35,583 bases of DNA from a virus (IMGVR_UViG_3300042865_000086:1-35583); one strand, 5' to 3'. Shown: positions 14,176 to 23,787, counted from the stretch's first letter. Notes: generated by a model not told the origin, from the letters alone. Numbers and translations are program-made.

Positions 14176-15462
14176 ATGGCAGACACAAACGACACAGCAG
14201 AAGTAATCAAGGAACTGAAGGCTAAACCTCAAGTTCCGATTAAGGGCAACACATCTGACTTCCTCAAGAAGTTCAGCAAACAACAAGCTGACGATGGCAA
14301 GCCTAGTGCTACCAATGTCGGAGACCCGAATCTTGGAATACCTAAATACAATGAAGAAGAACCGCCCGAAGAACCAACTGGAGTCACTGAAGCTGAAATC
14401 ACATCTGACCGAACAGGGAAGAAAAAAGGATTCGTTGAACGACAAATCGAAGAGAACCGCAAGCTCAAAGAAGAACTGGAGAAATACAGGAAAGAAGAAG
14501 TCCCCAAGTTTGAAACAAAAATCCAAGAACTTGAGCGAATGGTGTCCGAGTCAACATCGACTAAAGAAGCCAACCACTACCAAGAACAACTCAACAAAGC
14601 TAACCAAGAGAAGCTGGAAGTTGAGCAACAACTATCTGAGCAGATCAAAGACCTACGAGGAAAACTGGATTTCCACGATATCACAAGCAATCCTGACTTT
14701 AAAAAGAATTACCTCGATCCCATCAAGAATACTTATGATGGTGCGAGGCAGTTGCTGGCGAATGATCCAACGCTTCTTTCAACATTCTCCCGTGCTGTCA
14801 ATGCAAACTCCTCCATCTTCAATGCGGCATCCGAAGAAGATCGTCGGGCAGCAGAGATTGACCGAGACCAAGCGTTTGAAGAAATCACGAACTCGCTCTC
14901 GCAATTCAAGCAATACCAGTTCGCGGAGCAAGTCAACAGCTTCATCAAAGCAACTAACAACCACCATTCTGCCCTCGTTAACTTCGAGGAAACTAAACAA
15001 AACATACTTCAAACATCAAAGCAACGCGAGCAAGACGGGCGCAACAAGTATCTGAATCAATGGAAAGAAGGGTATAAGAATACCCAGCAGGAAATTGATA
15101 ACGCTACTGCGATCCCAGATGCGGTTGCTGATTACATGAAAGAAAAGGGAATCAAGTATGACTTGTCCCGCGATGAGGCTATCGCATTAGCAGCTACTCA
15201 GCAGAGTAATGAGCAAGCATCGGTAGAAGACATGAACCGCCTTATCAACCAAGGCCGCGCATATCAGAAGCTACAAGCTCAACTCAAAGCATACCAAGAG
15301 ATGGTTAAAGAGAAAGACGATTATATTTCACAACTGAAAGGATCGTCACGCATCTCTTCATCTCCAAGTGCAACAGATTCCCAGAAGCCAAGAATGAGTA
15401 TGACGGAGGGACTGGCCGCGAAGATCGCAAGATTCTCGCCGCAAAATCGAGTAACTGCATAG
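14176..15462 (+). CDS. Scaffolding protein
   Basis: 428 residues, very hydrophilic, with long coiled-coil-forming stretches (Lys/Glu/Gln-rich about 75-165 and 325-380) and a disordered start. It ends with a basic helical segment (GLAAKIARFSPQNRVTA), the part that in known scaffolds contacts capsid protein. Position between portal and major capsid protein supports the call. It starts 3 bases after the previous stop in a TAATTTATG context and is followed by a strong terminator. Confidence 0.78.
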   Translation: MADTNDTAEVIKELKAKPQVPIKGNTSDFLKKFSKQQADDGKPSATNVGDPNLGIPKYNEEEPPEEPTGVTEAEITSDRTGKKKGFVERQIEENRKLKEELEKYRKEEVPKFETKIQELERMVSESTSTKEANHYQEQLNKANQEKLEVEQQLSEQIKDLRGKLDFHDITSNPDFKKNYLDPIKNTYDGARQLLANDPTLLSTFSRAVNANSSIFNAASEEDRRAAEIDRDQAFEEITNSLSQFKQYQFAEQVNSFIKATNNHHSALVNFEETKQNILQTSKQREQDGRNKYLNQWKEGYKNTQQEIDNATAIPDAVADYMKEKGIKYDLSRDEAIALAATQQSNEQASVEDMNRLINQGRAYQKLQAQLKAYQEMVKEKDDYISQLKGSSRISSSPSATDSQKPRMSMTEGLAAKIARFSPQNRVTA

Positions 15463-15491
15463 CCCATCATTCCTAGTTCTGGTTCATGAGC

Positions 15492-15532
15492 AGGGGGAGG
15501 TAGAATTTGGCTACCTCCCCCTAACTTTTTTT
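15492..15532 (+). terminator. Strong intrinsic terminator after scaffold gene
   Basis: A perfect 12-bp stem, AGGGGGAGGTAG (15492-15503) with CTACCTCCCCCT (15511-15522), has a 7-base loop and is followed within three bases by a run of seven T. It separates the portal-scaffold unit from the capsid unit. Confidence 0.85.
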
Positions 15533-15542
15533 AAAATATCTC

Positions 15543-15571
15543 TTGACACTTAAATCAAGTGATTGCATTGT
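15543..15571 (+). promoter_or_regulatory. Probable promoter for the capsid unit
   Basis: TTGACA at 15543-15548, 17-base spacer, CATTGT at 15566-15571 as a weak -10. It lies just after the terminator. The predicted start (about 15578) is about 16 bases before palindrome site 7 and about 210 bases before the capsid gene. Confidence 0.5.
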
Positions 15572-15593
15572 CCCGCACAAGAGATAGCCGAAA

Positions 15594-15609
15594 TTATCGT
15601 TTACGATAA
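15594..15609. promoter_or_regulatory. Palindrome site 7, just downstream of capsid promoter
   Basis: TTATCGTTTACGATAA, full consensus match in the non-coding leader, about +16 to +31 relative to the predicted start. Confidence 0.75.
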
Positions 15610-15786
15610 AATTAGGGATTCAGCCGCACTCTGGCTGGCGAGTTTTCGATCTCGCATGAAAAACGATTTCTGGACAGAAGAAACTCTGGGTTGAGTCCAG
15701 CAGAGGAAACCAAGCACTCGCTTGCTATTCCTCTGTGGCATAGTTTAGCGGTGCAAAACTAAACTAAACAAAAATCAAATAAATCA
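15610..15786 (+). other. Structured leader RNA of the major capsid gene
   Basis: This non-coding stretch holds a string of stem-loops: GCGAG/CTCGC (15638-15655); CTGGAC/GTCCAG (15670-15700) with an inner ACTC/GAGT option; CAGAGGAA/TTCCTCTG (15701-15708 with 15728-15735) enclosing CAAGC/GCTTG; and AGTTTAG/CTAAACT (15742-15765). A 20-base A-rich single-stranded run leads to the start codon at 15787. No Shine-Dalgarno is present. Together with 15463-15609 this is the longest stretch without a gene. A role in capsid mRNA stability or translation is inferred. Confidence 0.55.
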
Positions 15787-17196
15787 ATGAGCGATCAACT
15801 CTACTTCAATAGTTGTGCCGAGATTGACAGTTTCTTCCGCGAGGGCCGCGAATATTTCAACGACCTCTATGTGAAGAAGCTCGTCACTAACTCTGCATAC
15901 TTCACCCGTTTCGAGGAGCAATCTTGGCCCTTGAACCACACAACCGAACAGAAAGCGTTCCGCTTTGGCCGTGGATTCCACGATCCTTGCACCCCTTTCC
16001 GTGCGATCAACGACACCTACTGCGAGACTGATTCTTGCGATAGCAAACCAGAAGTGATTCAACGCCCCGGCACTGAGTCCTACACCTTTGAGCTTCTCCG
16101 TAAAGAGATGACCACTGACTGGATTTGCGTTGAGAGCCTTCTCTACCGCCTTTTCCCTGCTGAAGAGATTCTTCAGTTTGAGGAGTCCAATGCCCGTATA
16201 ACCAAGAACGTTCACGAAGAGTTCCTTCGTAGCAACTACATCGGTGGTGCTGGACACAAATGGATGGGTATCACTACGGATGACGGAACCTACTGCGGAC
16301 TGGTCGATGACCAAGCATGGTTCGTTCCCGAACATACTGTCAACAACGAAGCTGGTTACGACCTTTGCGCCATTCGCGTTAAGCTCGCTCCTGCTGACCT
16401 CAACAAGATTGCTTACCTCTCGCTTGATATGCTTGATGACGCACTCGTTGACCTCCAAGACGAAGATGACGCTTTCCGCCTTGATCTCCAAGACGCGACT
16501 GGTCAGCCTTTGCTCGACATCGTTATCCCTGATCCTCAAGTTGGCCGTGCGCTTTACTTCCAAGCCAAGCGCAACAATGGTTACTGGGATGCTAACACGG
16601 ACTTCGATGAGCGTCTTACCCGTCTGAAGCTTGGCATCAATCGTATCATCGGCGACTACGCCTTCGGTTACGACATCAACTCCGCTCGCTTCAACTCTGA
16701 CACCGCCTTCAACGCTGGTCTCGCTCCGTTCAACGAAGCTGATCCTGCTACTTGGGCGCGTCTGGTTCGCGTTCCTCGCTACATCAAGACTGTGCTTGAA
16801 AACGGATGTGCTTATATCCCGAACAAAGCCTACCGCAATGCCGACTTCGGTATCTCGGTTGCTATGGTCAACAAAGCCATGTGCAAGTGGACGATGCCTT
16901 CCTCGACTGGTTACAGCCAAGCCCAACAAATGACCCAGAACTACGCTGGCGATTGGGAATGGAAGAACCCTGATTGGGAGTGCAACCGCTGGCGCAAAAC
17001 GGGCTTCTATCAAGCCCAGTTCCGTCTGGCCGCACAGGTCAAAGACCCAACCATCATGCACACCTTCTTGCATCGTATGCCTAAGAGCAAAAACCTCTAC
17101 GGCTCCTGCTGCGAAGTGCAGAACTATATCGTCCCTGAGAACAATCAGGACTGCTATAGCTGCGCTGGCGTGGGCGACATCGTTGTGCCTTCCTAA
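15787..17196 (+). CDS. Major capsid protein
   Basis: 469 residues, directly after scaffold, terminator and a dedicated leader, the expected place and size for a podovirus major capsid protein. Codon use is visibly more C-ending than in neighbouring genes, consistent with very high expression. The protein contains 14 Cys residues, several in close pairs (YCETDSC, SCC, CYSC), unusual for a phage capsid. Assignment rests mainly on synteny and codon bias; the HK97 fold cannot be read directly. Confidence 0.8.
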   Translation: MSDQLYFNSCAEIDSFFREGREYFNDLYVKKLVTNSAYFTRFEEQSWPLNHTTEQKAFRFGRGFHDPCTPFRAINDTYCETDSCDSKPEVIQRPGTESYTFELLRKEMTTDWICVESLLYRLFPAEEILQFEESNARITKNVHEEFLRSNYIGGAGHKWMGITTDDGTYCGLVDDQAWFVPEHTVNNEAGYDLCAIRVKLAPADLNKIAYLSLDMLDDALVDLQDEDDAFRLDLQDATGQPLLDIVIPDPQVGRALYFQAKRNNGYWDANTDFDERLTRLKLGINRIIGDYAFGYDINSARFNSDTAFNAGLAPFNEADPATWARLVRVPRYIKTVLENGCAYIPNKAYRNADFGISVAMVNKAMCKWTMPSSTGYSQAQQMTQNYAGDWEWKNPDWECNRWRKTGFYQAQFRLAAQVKDPTIMHTFLHRMPKSKNLYGSCCEVQNYIVPENNQDCYSCAGVGDIVVPS

Positions 17197-17204
17197 GTTA
17201 AACA

Positions 17205-17228
17205 GGGGAGGGGCGAAAGCCTCTCCCC
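17205..17228 (+). terminator. GC-rich hairpin after the capsid gene
   Basis: A 10-bp stem (17205-17214 with 17219-17228) is capped by a GAAA tetraloop. No T-run follows, so it is more likely a processing or partial-termination element protecting the capsid message than a full terminator. Confidence 0.55.
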
Positions 17229-17252
17229 ATAACCTTAAACAAAATAAAATAT

Positions 17253-17867
17253 ATGTCTAATTCTCGACCACTCGCTTATGATCGTGTCAACCTGTTTGGC
17301 CCGATTGCCGTTAACCTCCTCGCTGCTGGAGACGCTGACCTCTTGGTTCTCAACGACCAAGACACTAAGTTCTTTCCAACAAGCATCGTTCTGGAAACAG
17401 CTTACGCTCGCGGAACCACTGCCACCGACCCAATTGTAGTCGTTGACAACGGAACCTCTAGCGAAAACCTTACTTCCTCGTTGACCATCACCGACGCTCT
17501 TGACAACCAAGGCCGCTACAATCCTCTTACGTTTGTTGCTAATCCTTACGTTATCACTGGCCCCGGCAAACTCCGCTTGGTGAAAAGCACTGTGGGTGCT
17601 GGTCAAGCTACCGCTACCCGCGCTCGCACTTCGGGCGTTGCTACAATCGTTACTGGTGCTGCTCATGGTTTTACCACGGGCGATGTCATCACGATTGCCA
17701 GCATGACCGACACTTCGTTCAACGATGTGCAGGCTGAAGTTACTGTTGTTGACTCCACCACGTTCACCTATGCGAACGCTGGTGCTAATGTCGCTTCGGG
17801 CGCGGATACCGCTGGACGTGTTGGCGCACTCTACGTGAATGCCTACGTTGTTGGTATCTACTACTAA
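17253..17867 (+). CDS. Probable capsid decoration or head protein
   Basis: 204 residues, with a strand-rich, Thr/Ala-rich second half: IVTGAAHGFTTGDVITIASM, then a TFTYANAGANV segment. This is a small beta-domain I recall as recurrent in phage structural proteins (xHGFxxGDxVxI pattern). The position right after the capsid protein suggests a decoration or spike protein on the capsid. Codon use resembles the capsid gene. Starts in a TATATG context without Shine-Dalgarno. Confidence 0.68.
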   Translation: MSNSRPLAYDRVNLFGPIAVNLLAAGDADLLVLNDQDTKFFPTSIVLETAYARGTTATDPIVVVDNGTSSENLTSSLTITDALDNQGRYNPLTFVANPYVITGPGKLRLVKSTVGAGQATATRARTSGVATIVTGAAHGFTTGDVITIASMTDTSFNDVQAEVTVVDSTTFTYANAGANVASGADTAGRVGALYVNAYVVGIYY

Positions 17868-17878
17868 ACCTAAACCTT

Positions 17879-17907
17879 GGGTGGGGGAGTTACATTCTCC
17901 CTCACCC
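17879..17907 (+). terminator. GC-rich hairpin after decoration gene
   Basis: An 11-bp stem with one G-U pair (17879-17889 with 17897-17907), 7-base loop, followed by a T-poor stretch then TTTT at 17913-17916. Possibly a weak terminator that grades expression downward after the two abundant head proteins. Confidence 0.5.
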
Positions 17908-17923
17908 TTACCCTTTTAAAACT

Positions 17924-18190
17924 ATGGCTTGCTTTACCGCTCTCGATTACCGCAATAAATCATATCCTTTCGTTCAAACAATTGCTGATGCCGCTGGTAT
18001 TACTCCAGTCTCTTATGGTTGCTATGATGCATCTAGCGATGCCGCTAAACTCTACCAATTCTATGTTGGACTCGCAACCATTGGTGGCCTCACCCCAGTT
18101 ACTGAAAATTGCTTTGTGCAAAAAACTGAAGACCAGCAATACTATCTTACTAACGAAGCTCTGTCTGCTGCTCTTAATCCTGTTACATAA
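17924..18190 (+). CDS. Hypothetical small structural protein
   Basis: 88 residues (MACFTALDYRNKSYPFVQTI), Tyr-, Ala- and Cys-containing, with a soluble composition. It sits between the head genes and the fibre genes. No family recognised. Palindrome site 8 begins immediately after its stop. Confidence 0.65.
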   Translation: MACFTALDYRNKSYPFVQTIADAAGITPVSYGCYDASSDAAKLYQFYVGLATIGGLTPVTENCFVQKTEDQQYYLTNEALSAALNPVT

Positions 18191-18206
18191 TTATCGTAAA
18201 CGATAA
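18191..18206. promoter_or_regulatory. Palindrome site 8, before 18214 start
   Basis: TTATCGTAAACGATAA, full consensus match, exactly filling the gap between a stop codon (18190) and 7 bases before the next ATG (18214). Confidence 0.75.
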
Positions 18207-18213
18207 CAATCTT

Positions 18214-18489
18214 ATGGCTACTCCAGCACTATCACAGCCCTGCTTTGTTGATTTAACTCCAGATCAGCAGAACTTTAATATCTACGAGTCTCTAAAACAG
18301 ATCGCAGGATTTGATATTCCTGAATACGATCAGATTGATATTACTTACTACGGCTCGACTAACAATATTGCCACAGTGCAGTATCTGAAAGACGGGAACC
18401 CAGTTGCAACGCTAACTCTTACCTACGCTATTCAGCCTCCAGTTGCCAACGATGCTAATCTAACAACTGTGTCTGTAGCTTACCCATAA
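18214..18489 (+). CDS. Hypothetical small beta-rich protein
   Basis: 91 residues (MATPALSQPCFVDLTPDQQN), with alternating strands such as IDITYYGSTNNIATVQYL and VATLTLTYAIQ. It precedes the first fibre gene by three bases. It may be a fibre or head accessory protein; no family recognised. Confidence 0.65.
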   Translation: MATPALSQPCFVDLTPDQQNFNIYESLKQIAGFDIPEYDQIDITYYGSTNNIATVQYLKDGNPVATLTLTYAIQPPVANDANLTTVSVAYP

Positions 18490-18492
18490 AAT

Positions 18493-20529
18493 ATGGCACT
18501 TACATTTAATCCTTTTACTGGAAAACTTGATTTTACTGGCAGTCAAGCAACTGCCGCAATCGGAGCGACAGGAGCAACTGGCCCATCTGGTGGCCCTACA
18601 GGAGCTACGGGAGCAACGGGCGAAGCAGGCGCAACAGGCTCTGGAAGCACAGGAGCAACTGGAGTTGCTGGTAGCGATGGATCGACAGGCGCGACTGGTG
18701 TTTCTGGATTAAATGGGGCGACTGGCGCGACAGGTGTTTCTGGGAATGATGGTGCGACTGGGGCAACTGGTGTTGCTGGTGCGGATGGGGCAACAGGCGC
18801 AACCGGAATCGGAGCTACAGGCGCAACTGGGCCTGCTGGAACAACTGCTCCTCTTTATCAAGCTACCTATTACAAAAGCGCAAACCAAAATTTAACAAAT
18901 GGGAGTACTGATATTACATTTGACCAAGATGCGGCTTGGAACAATGACAATGGATTAATTACGCATACGGCTGGATCAACAGATTTCGTAGTAGCTCAAG
19001 CTGGGCTTTATCAACTTGAGTTCACTCTCTCGGTAAATCCGAACGCAGCAACATGGAATGCCGCAAATAACAAAGTTGCCTCGATTGATATTACTCGTCC
19101 TCCAAATGCAGAACAAAATATTATTGGTCAAACTGCTAATACGGCTTCGGCTTCTTTTTACACGCAAAGCGTTGCTTCTACTTTCAAACTTGAGGTTGGC
19201 GATGTAATAAATCTTCGTCATTTCGCAAACTTCGCAACAGCAACTCCATTTGTGCAAGGAGTGTCAGCTACATTTGATCTTAACACATGGTTCTCTTGGA
19301 GACTTATTGCTTCTGGAACTCAAGGCTTGACAGGATCAACCGGGGCTACGGGCGTTGCTGGCGCGGATGGTGCTACAGGAAGCACTGGAGCCGCAGGTAA
19401 CGATGGAGCTACAGGAGCAACTGGTCTTGAAGGAGCCACAGGAGCTACAGGTATTGCTGGTGTAGATGGAGCGACTGGAGCTACAGGAACACAAGGTGAT
19501 GTCGGGGCAACTGGAGCCACGGGTGCTACTGGAATTGCTGGAGATATTGGTTCTACAGGAGCTACTGGTGTTGCCGGGTTAGACGGAGCAACAGGCGCGA
19601 CTGGCGTTGCAGGCGGTCAAGGCTCTACAGGCGCAACTGGCGTTGCTGGAACAGACGGAGCAACGGGAGCTACTGGTGCTACGGGAGTAGGAACACAAGG
19701 TGCAACTGGAGCCACGGGAGCAGGGGCAACTCCAACTGATATTCAAGTTTTTTCAACTCCGGGCGCATTTACTTGGACTAAACCACTCAACGCAAAAGCT
19801 GTCGAAATTGCTGTTATTAGTGGTGGTGGAGGTGGTGGTTCTGGACAAATGAGCGCGGCGGCATCTCCTGCATCTGGTGGTGGAGGCGGTGGTGCTGGAG
19901 CAAGAAACTTTGTTACCTTGCCAGCGTCATTGCTCGGAGTTTCAGAAAATGGAAATGTTGGATCGGGTGGCGCGGGTGGTGCATCTGTTACATCAGTTGG
20001 TCTTGGTATTAACGGATCGGTAGGAACTATTTCTAACTTTGGACTTTGGGCTTACGCCGACAGAGGAGGTAATGGAAATGGAGGTGGTGCTGGTGCTGGA
20101 GGTGGTGCTGGAGCGGGAGGAGGTCGAGCGATATTTACTGGCGGCACAGGAGCAAATGGATCAGCGACAGGCGCAGGAACAAATGCAGGATCAAATACAG
20201 GTGCTGGCGGTGGCGGTGGCGGTGGTGGTGGAACTCCGGGATCAGTATCAGCAGGAACTGGAGGCAATGGAGGATTATCAACTTTATATAACGGGTCAGC
20301 AACTGCGCCTGCCGCTGGCGCAAATGGGCCTGATGTTCCAACTGGCACTCCACTTAACTCTTCTGGTGGCGGTGGTGGCACAGCAAGTTTTTCAGCACCT
20401 GCAATGGCAGGAGGCAACGGAGGACTCTATGGCGCGGGTGGTGGTGGAGGCGGTGGCGGTAGCGGTTTTGCGTCTGGCAAAGGCGGCAATGGTTCGCAAG
20501 GAATTGTGGTTGTAACAACTTATTTTTAA
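18493..20529 (+). CDS. Collagen-like fibre with C1q-like and Gly-rich domains
   Basis: 678 residues. Order: short start [17 protein letters not shown]; collagen-like Gly-Ala-Thr repeats (24-116); a globular beta domain (about 119-274) resembling C1q/TNF folds, with [14 protein letters not shown] and [12 protein letters not shown]; a second collagen-like stretch (275-412); a strand leading with [10 protein letters not shown]; and a long Gly-rich region ending GIVVVTTYF. This is a trimeric surface fibre, probably for host or surface binding. The Gly-rich end is shared with the product at 21768-23219. Confidence 0.8.
   Translation: MALTFNPFTGKLDFTGSQATAAIGATGATGPSGGPTGATGATGEAGATGSGSTGATGVAGSDGSTGATGVSGLNGATGATGVSGNDGATGATGVAGADGATGATGIGATGATGPAGTTAPLYQATYYKSANQNLTNGSTDITFDQDAAWNNDNGLITHTAGSTDFVVAQAGLYQLEFTLSVNPNAATWNAANNKVASIDITRPPNAEQNIIGQTANTASASFYTQSVASTFKLEVGDVINLRHFANFATATPFVQGVSATFDLNTWFSWRLIASGTQGLTGSTGATGVAGADGATGSTGAAGNDGATGATGLEGATGATGIAGVDGATGATGTQGDVGATGATGATGIAGDIGSTGATGVAGLDGATGATGVAGGQGSTGATGVAGTDGATGATGATGVGTQGATGATGAGATPTDIQVFSTPGAFTWTKPLNAKAVEIAVISGGGGGGSGQMSAAASPASGGGGGGAGARNFVTLPASLLGVSENGNVGSGGAGGASVTSVGLGINGSVGTISNFGLWAYADRGGNGNGGGAGAGGGAGAGGGRAIFTGGTGANGSATGAGTNAGSNTGAGGGGGGGGGTPGSVSAGTGGNGGLSTLYNGSATAPAAGANGPDVPTGTPLNSSGGGGGTASFSAPAMAGGNGGLYGAGGGGGGGGSGFASGKGGNGSQGIVVVTTYF
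18562..18840 (+). repeat. Collagen-type 9-base repeat tract A
   Basis: Tandem Gly-Ala-Thr-type codons (units like GGAGCAACT) encode the first collagen-like stretch of the fibre. Prone to length change by slippage or recombination with tracts at 19315 and 21876. Confidence 0.8.
19315..19728 (+). repeat. Collagen-type 9-base repeat tract B
   Basis: Second collagen-coding tract of the same fibre gene, following the C1q-like domain. Same repeat units as tract A. Confidence 0.8.
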
Positions 20530-20530
20530 T

Positions 20531-20692
20531 ATGAGCGAACAATACGCAATCATTAATACGGATGGTGGATGGTTGGAATTCCTGACCGATTGGACTAAAG
20601 AATTGTATCCATTGTGGGAACCATTACCTCACTACTATGCAGTTTTAGCAAGCGAAGTTGATTTTTCAGCATTACCACAGAAACCAGAATAA
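20531..20692 (+). CDS. Small fibre-partner protein (copy 1)
   Basis: 53 residues: MSEQYAIINTDGGWLEFLTD, then a Trp/Tyr/Pro-rich stretch ending VDFSALPQKPE. The start is 1 base after the fibre stop. A second protein of the same size and layout (23221-23391) follows the second fibre in the same way, so it belongs to a fibre-plus-partner module. I recall short proteins of this kind after tail-fibre genes, possibly assembly helpers; the function is inferred. Confidence 0.68.
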   Translation: MSEQYAIINTDGGWLEFLTDWTKELYPLWEPLPHYYAVLASEVDFSALPQKPE

Positions 20693-20868
20693 TGAACGAT
20701 AACGCTACGCTCACAGGTATTTTAGGAACCACCACAAGTTTTACTGGTTTTATGGTAAGTATGATGCCTCACATTGAAACTGGATTACGCCTTGGGGGAT
20801 TGTTTGTTTCTCTTATCGCTGGCATTCTGACTATCGTTTATATGTTCAACAAGATTCGCAAACAATGA
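20692..20868 (+). CDS. Probable holin
   Basis: 58 residues with two hydrophobic segments (TGILGTTTSFTGFMVSMM and LGGLFVSLIAGILTIVYMF) and a basic end KIRKQ, the shape of a class II holin. The start codon shares a base with the preceding stop (TAATG). It is the first of four tightly overlapping genes ending in a peptidoglycan-active enzyme. Holins form the membrane lesion that starts lysis. Confidence 0.65.
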   Translation: MNDNATLTGILGTTTSFTGFMVSMMPHIETGLRLGGLFVSLIAGILTIVYMFNKIRKQ

Positions 20869-21023
20869 AACCACAAAAAATTGCACTTGGACTGATCTTG
20901 ATCTCGTTTGCATTTCTAGCGTTGGCATTCTTGACTGGATGCACTACGCTGGGAATCTCCCTAGAAACACAATATGGTCGGTTCACATACGAACTGCCAG
21001 AACCAAGAGGAACTAAAAAATGA
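20865..21023 (+). CDS. Lysis-cassette lipoprotein, possible outer spanin
   Basis: 52 residues with Lys-containing start MKPQKIALGL, a hydrophobic core and a clear lipobox L-T-G-Cys26, then a short polar mature part with a PEPRG segment. Small lipoproteins in lysis cassettes are often outer-membrane spanin subunits (Rz1-like), which would imply a Gram-negative host; here that is inferred. ATGA overlaps with both neighbours. Confidence 0.68.
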   Translation: MKPQKIALGLILISFAFLALAFLTGCTTLGISLETQYGRFTYELPEPRGTKK

Positions 21024-21193
21024 AAATCGTAAATATACTATTAGAACGGCTATCAGAGAATAGCACATGGCGCGGCATTATCCTAATCGCTACGGCGGTA
21101 GGAGTGAAGCTGGAACCAGAGCTTCAAGAGTCCATCATCGTCGCAGGACTGGGACTCGTAGGACTCATCAACGTTATCCGCAAAGGAAAATGA
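21020..21193 (+). CDS. Small membrane protein of the lysis cassette
   Basis: 57 residues with a hydrophobic stretch GIILIATAVGV and a stronger one SIIVAGLGLVGLINVI, and basic end RKGK. It may be a second holin, antiholin or inner spanin. Overlaps lipoprotein and endolysin genes by ATGA. Confidence 0.65.
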   Translation: MKIVNILLERLSENSTWRGIILIATAVGVKLEPELQESIIVAGLGLVGLINVIRKGK

Positions 21194-21732
21194 TTCCCCA
21201 CTCCAGACCACAGCAGGCCAAGGAAAAGACACTCGCAATGGTAATCAAAGCGGGTATCGAAGACTTGGTTTGCTTGGTCGGGATTCGTGGATACTACCTC
21301 GATTCAATGGGAGCAAAAGGAAAGAACGACAGAGGTATCTACGACGATGCGATCATTCTTCTATCACCAAGCGTTCACGCTACGTTTAACGCTAATACTG
21401 ATCCATCAGTTTTTAAGAAAGGCATTGCGGTGCTTAAAACTGGTGTGCATCGCTTTCGTAAAGGCAATCATGGTATCTCTAAACCCGGAGGTGGCTACCC
21501 AGCGTTACGACCTGCTAACGCAAAAGAACAACTCCCTGTTACGCGAGATGGCGAAGGCGATTCGATGGGGATTGCGATAAACATCCATAAGGGTGGATAC
21601 CGCACTACCAGTAGCCTCGGCTGTCAGACGATCTATCCACCCCAATGGGACGGGTTCATAAATCTAGTCTACTCGGAAATGAGTAGATACAACCAAAAGA
21701 CGATTCCATATCTATTGGTGGAAAACGCTTGA
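21190..21732 (+). CDS. Endolysin-like enzyme with L,D-transpeptidase-like motif
   Basis: Start taken at MIPHSRPQQA (21190): it overlaps the preceding gene by ATGA, while a longer frame to 21067 only shadows that gene. 180 residues. His133-x-Gly135 in INIHKGG and Ser142-x-Gly144-Cys145 in TSSLGCQTI resemble the H-x-G...S-x-G-C core of YkuD (L,D-transpeptidase) folds. As the last gene of the lysis cassette it is probably the cell-wall-cutting enzyme. No signal peptide, so a holin is needed for release. The family call is tentative. Confidence 0.65.
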   Translation: MIPHSRPQQAKEKTLAMVIKAGIEDLVCLVGIRGYYLDSMGAKGKNDRGIYDDAIILLSPSVHATFNANTDPSVFKKGIAVLKTGVHRFRKGNHGISKPGGGYPALRPANAKEQLPVTRDGEGDSMGIAINIHKGGYRTTSSLGCQTIYPPQWDGFINLVYSEMSRYNQKTIPYLLVENA

Positions 21733-21745
21733 ATTAGATACTCAA

Positions 21746-21761
21746 TTATCGTAAACGATAA
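21746..21761. promoter_or_regulatory. Palindrome site 9, over a promoter-like sequence
   Basis: TTATCGTAAACGATAA, full consensus match. It starts 11 bases after a CTTGAAT box (TTGAAT 21729-21734) and so covers the -10 position; it ends 6 bases before the ATG at 21768. Confidence 0.75.
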
Positions 21762-21767
21762 AACACC

Positions 21768-23219
<1,452 letters not shown>

Positions 23220-23220
23220 T

Positions 23221-23391
23221 ATGGAAATCGACGACTGGCTTATTGTTAATTCTGAAACGCACGAAGTTGAAATGGTCATCCGTTGGGATGGCAATACAGA
23301 AACTTGGCCGCTTCCCGAAGGAAAATACGCAGTTAAACGAAACGAAGCCGACTTTTCAAAAATCAAATACAAACCACAAGAAGAAGAATAG
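23221..23391 (+). CDS. Small fibre-partner protein (copy 2)
   Basis: 56 residues, MEIDDWLIVNSETHEVEMVI then RWDGNTETWPLPEG, ending acidic. The WDG...WxxPEG pattern is what I recall in short proteins placed after phage tail-fibre genes. It starts 1 base after the fibre stop, as copy 1 does. A fibre chaperone or attached subunit is inferred. Confidence 0.7.
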   Translation: MEIDDWLIVNSETHEVEMVIRWDGNTETWPLPEGKYAVKRNEADFSKIKYKPQEEE

Positions 23392-23445
23392 TGGACGAAA
23401 ATTAAATTTATGGGGTTAACTTCCATTTCTACAGCATAAAAACGC

Positions 23446-23474
23446 TTGACTAAACTTTAACTATCGTTAACGAT
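23446..23474 (+). promoter_or_regulatory. Possible promoter overlapped by palindrome site 10
   Basis: TTGACT at 23446-23451, then a 17-base spacer to AACGAT at 23469-23474; the -10 region lies inside the palindrome. Shares AACGCTTGA with the sequence before site 9. Confidence 0.4.
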
Positions 23475-23476
23475 AA
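23461..23476. promoter_or_regulatory. Palindrome site 10, before 23482 start
   Basis: CTATCGTTAACGATAA, one terminal mismatch. Ends 5 bases before the ATG at 23482. Confidence 0.75.
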
Positions 23477-23481
23477 AAACT

Positions 23482-23787
23482 ATGAGTTGCGGAAATTCCA
23501 GAAGTTCTAAATGCAATCCATGCGGCCCAAGTGAGGCGGCAATGAATGCGATTGCAGATCGTGCAGCTTACTACGCTCGTATCGCAGTTGAAGCCGCTGG
23601 AGGCACAACGGGCGGCAAAGCTCCAGTAGGTGGAAATACCTTCGGAGTATTCTACGAGAATGACCAAGTAATGGTAACTGACTACACAATCACAACTGGA
23701 CGCAACGCAATGTCAGCAGGCCCAATCACAGTAAACCCCGGAGTCACTTTAACAGTGCCAGCAGGCAGCACCTATACAATCGTATGA
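23482..23787 (+). CDS. Small Cys-rich virion or fibre protein
   Basis: 101 residues, starting with a Cys-rich SCGNSRSSKCNPCGPSEAA head, then a helix and a strand-rich part ending PGVTLTVPAGSTYTIV. The Cys-rich head resembles the starts of the products at 21768 and 27828, which may be a common virion-attachment motif. ATGA overlap with the tailspike gene. Confidence 0.65.
   Translation: MSCGNSRSSKCNPCGPSEAAMNAIADRAAYYARIAVEAAGGTTGGKAPVGGNTFGVFYENDQVMVTDYTITTGRNAMSAGPITVNPGVTLTVPAGSTYTIV

Noticed and set aside
14294-15055. 253-codon plus-strand frame inside the scaffold gene
   Set aside because: Out-of-frame shadow, extremely Ser/Thr/Lys/Arg-rich, arising from the A-rich scaffold codons.
15670-15765. 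Genuine tRNA or tmRNA gene in the capsid leader
   Set aside because: The T-arm-like element lacks the standard TTC, there is no anticodon stem, and a readable tag would only be A-K-L-N before a stop. Kept as a structured leader instead.
15784-17073. Long open frame of 429 codons antisense to the capsid gene
   Set aside because: It is a by-product of the strong codon bias of the capsid gene; its protein shows no motif and has the mirror composition expected of a shadow frame.
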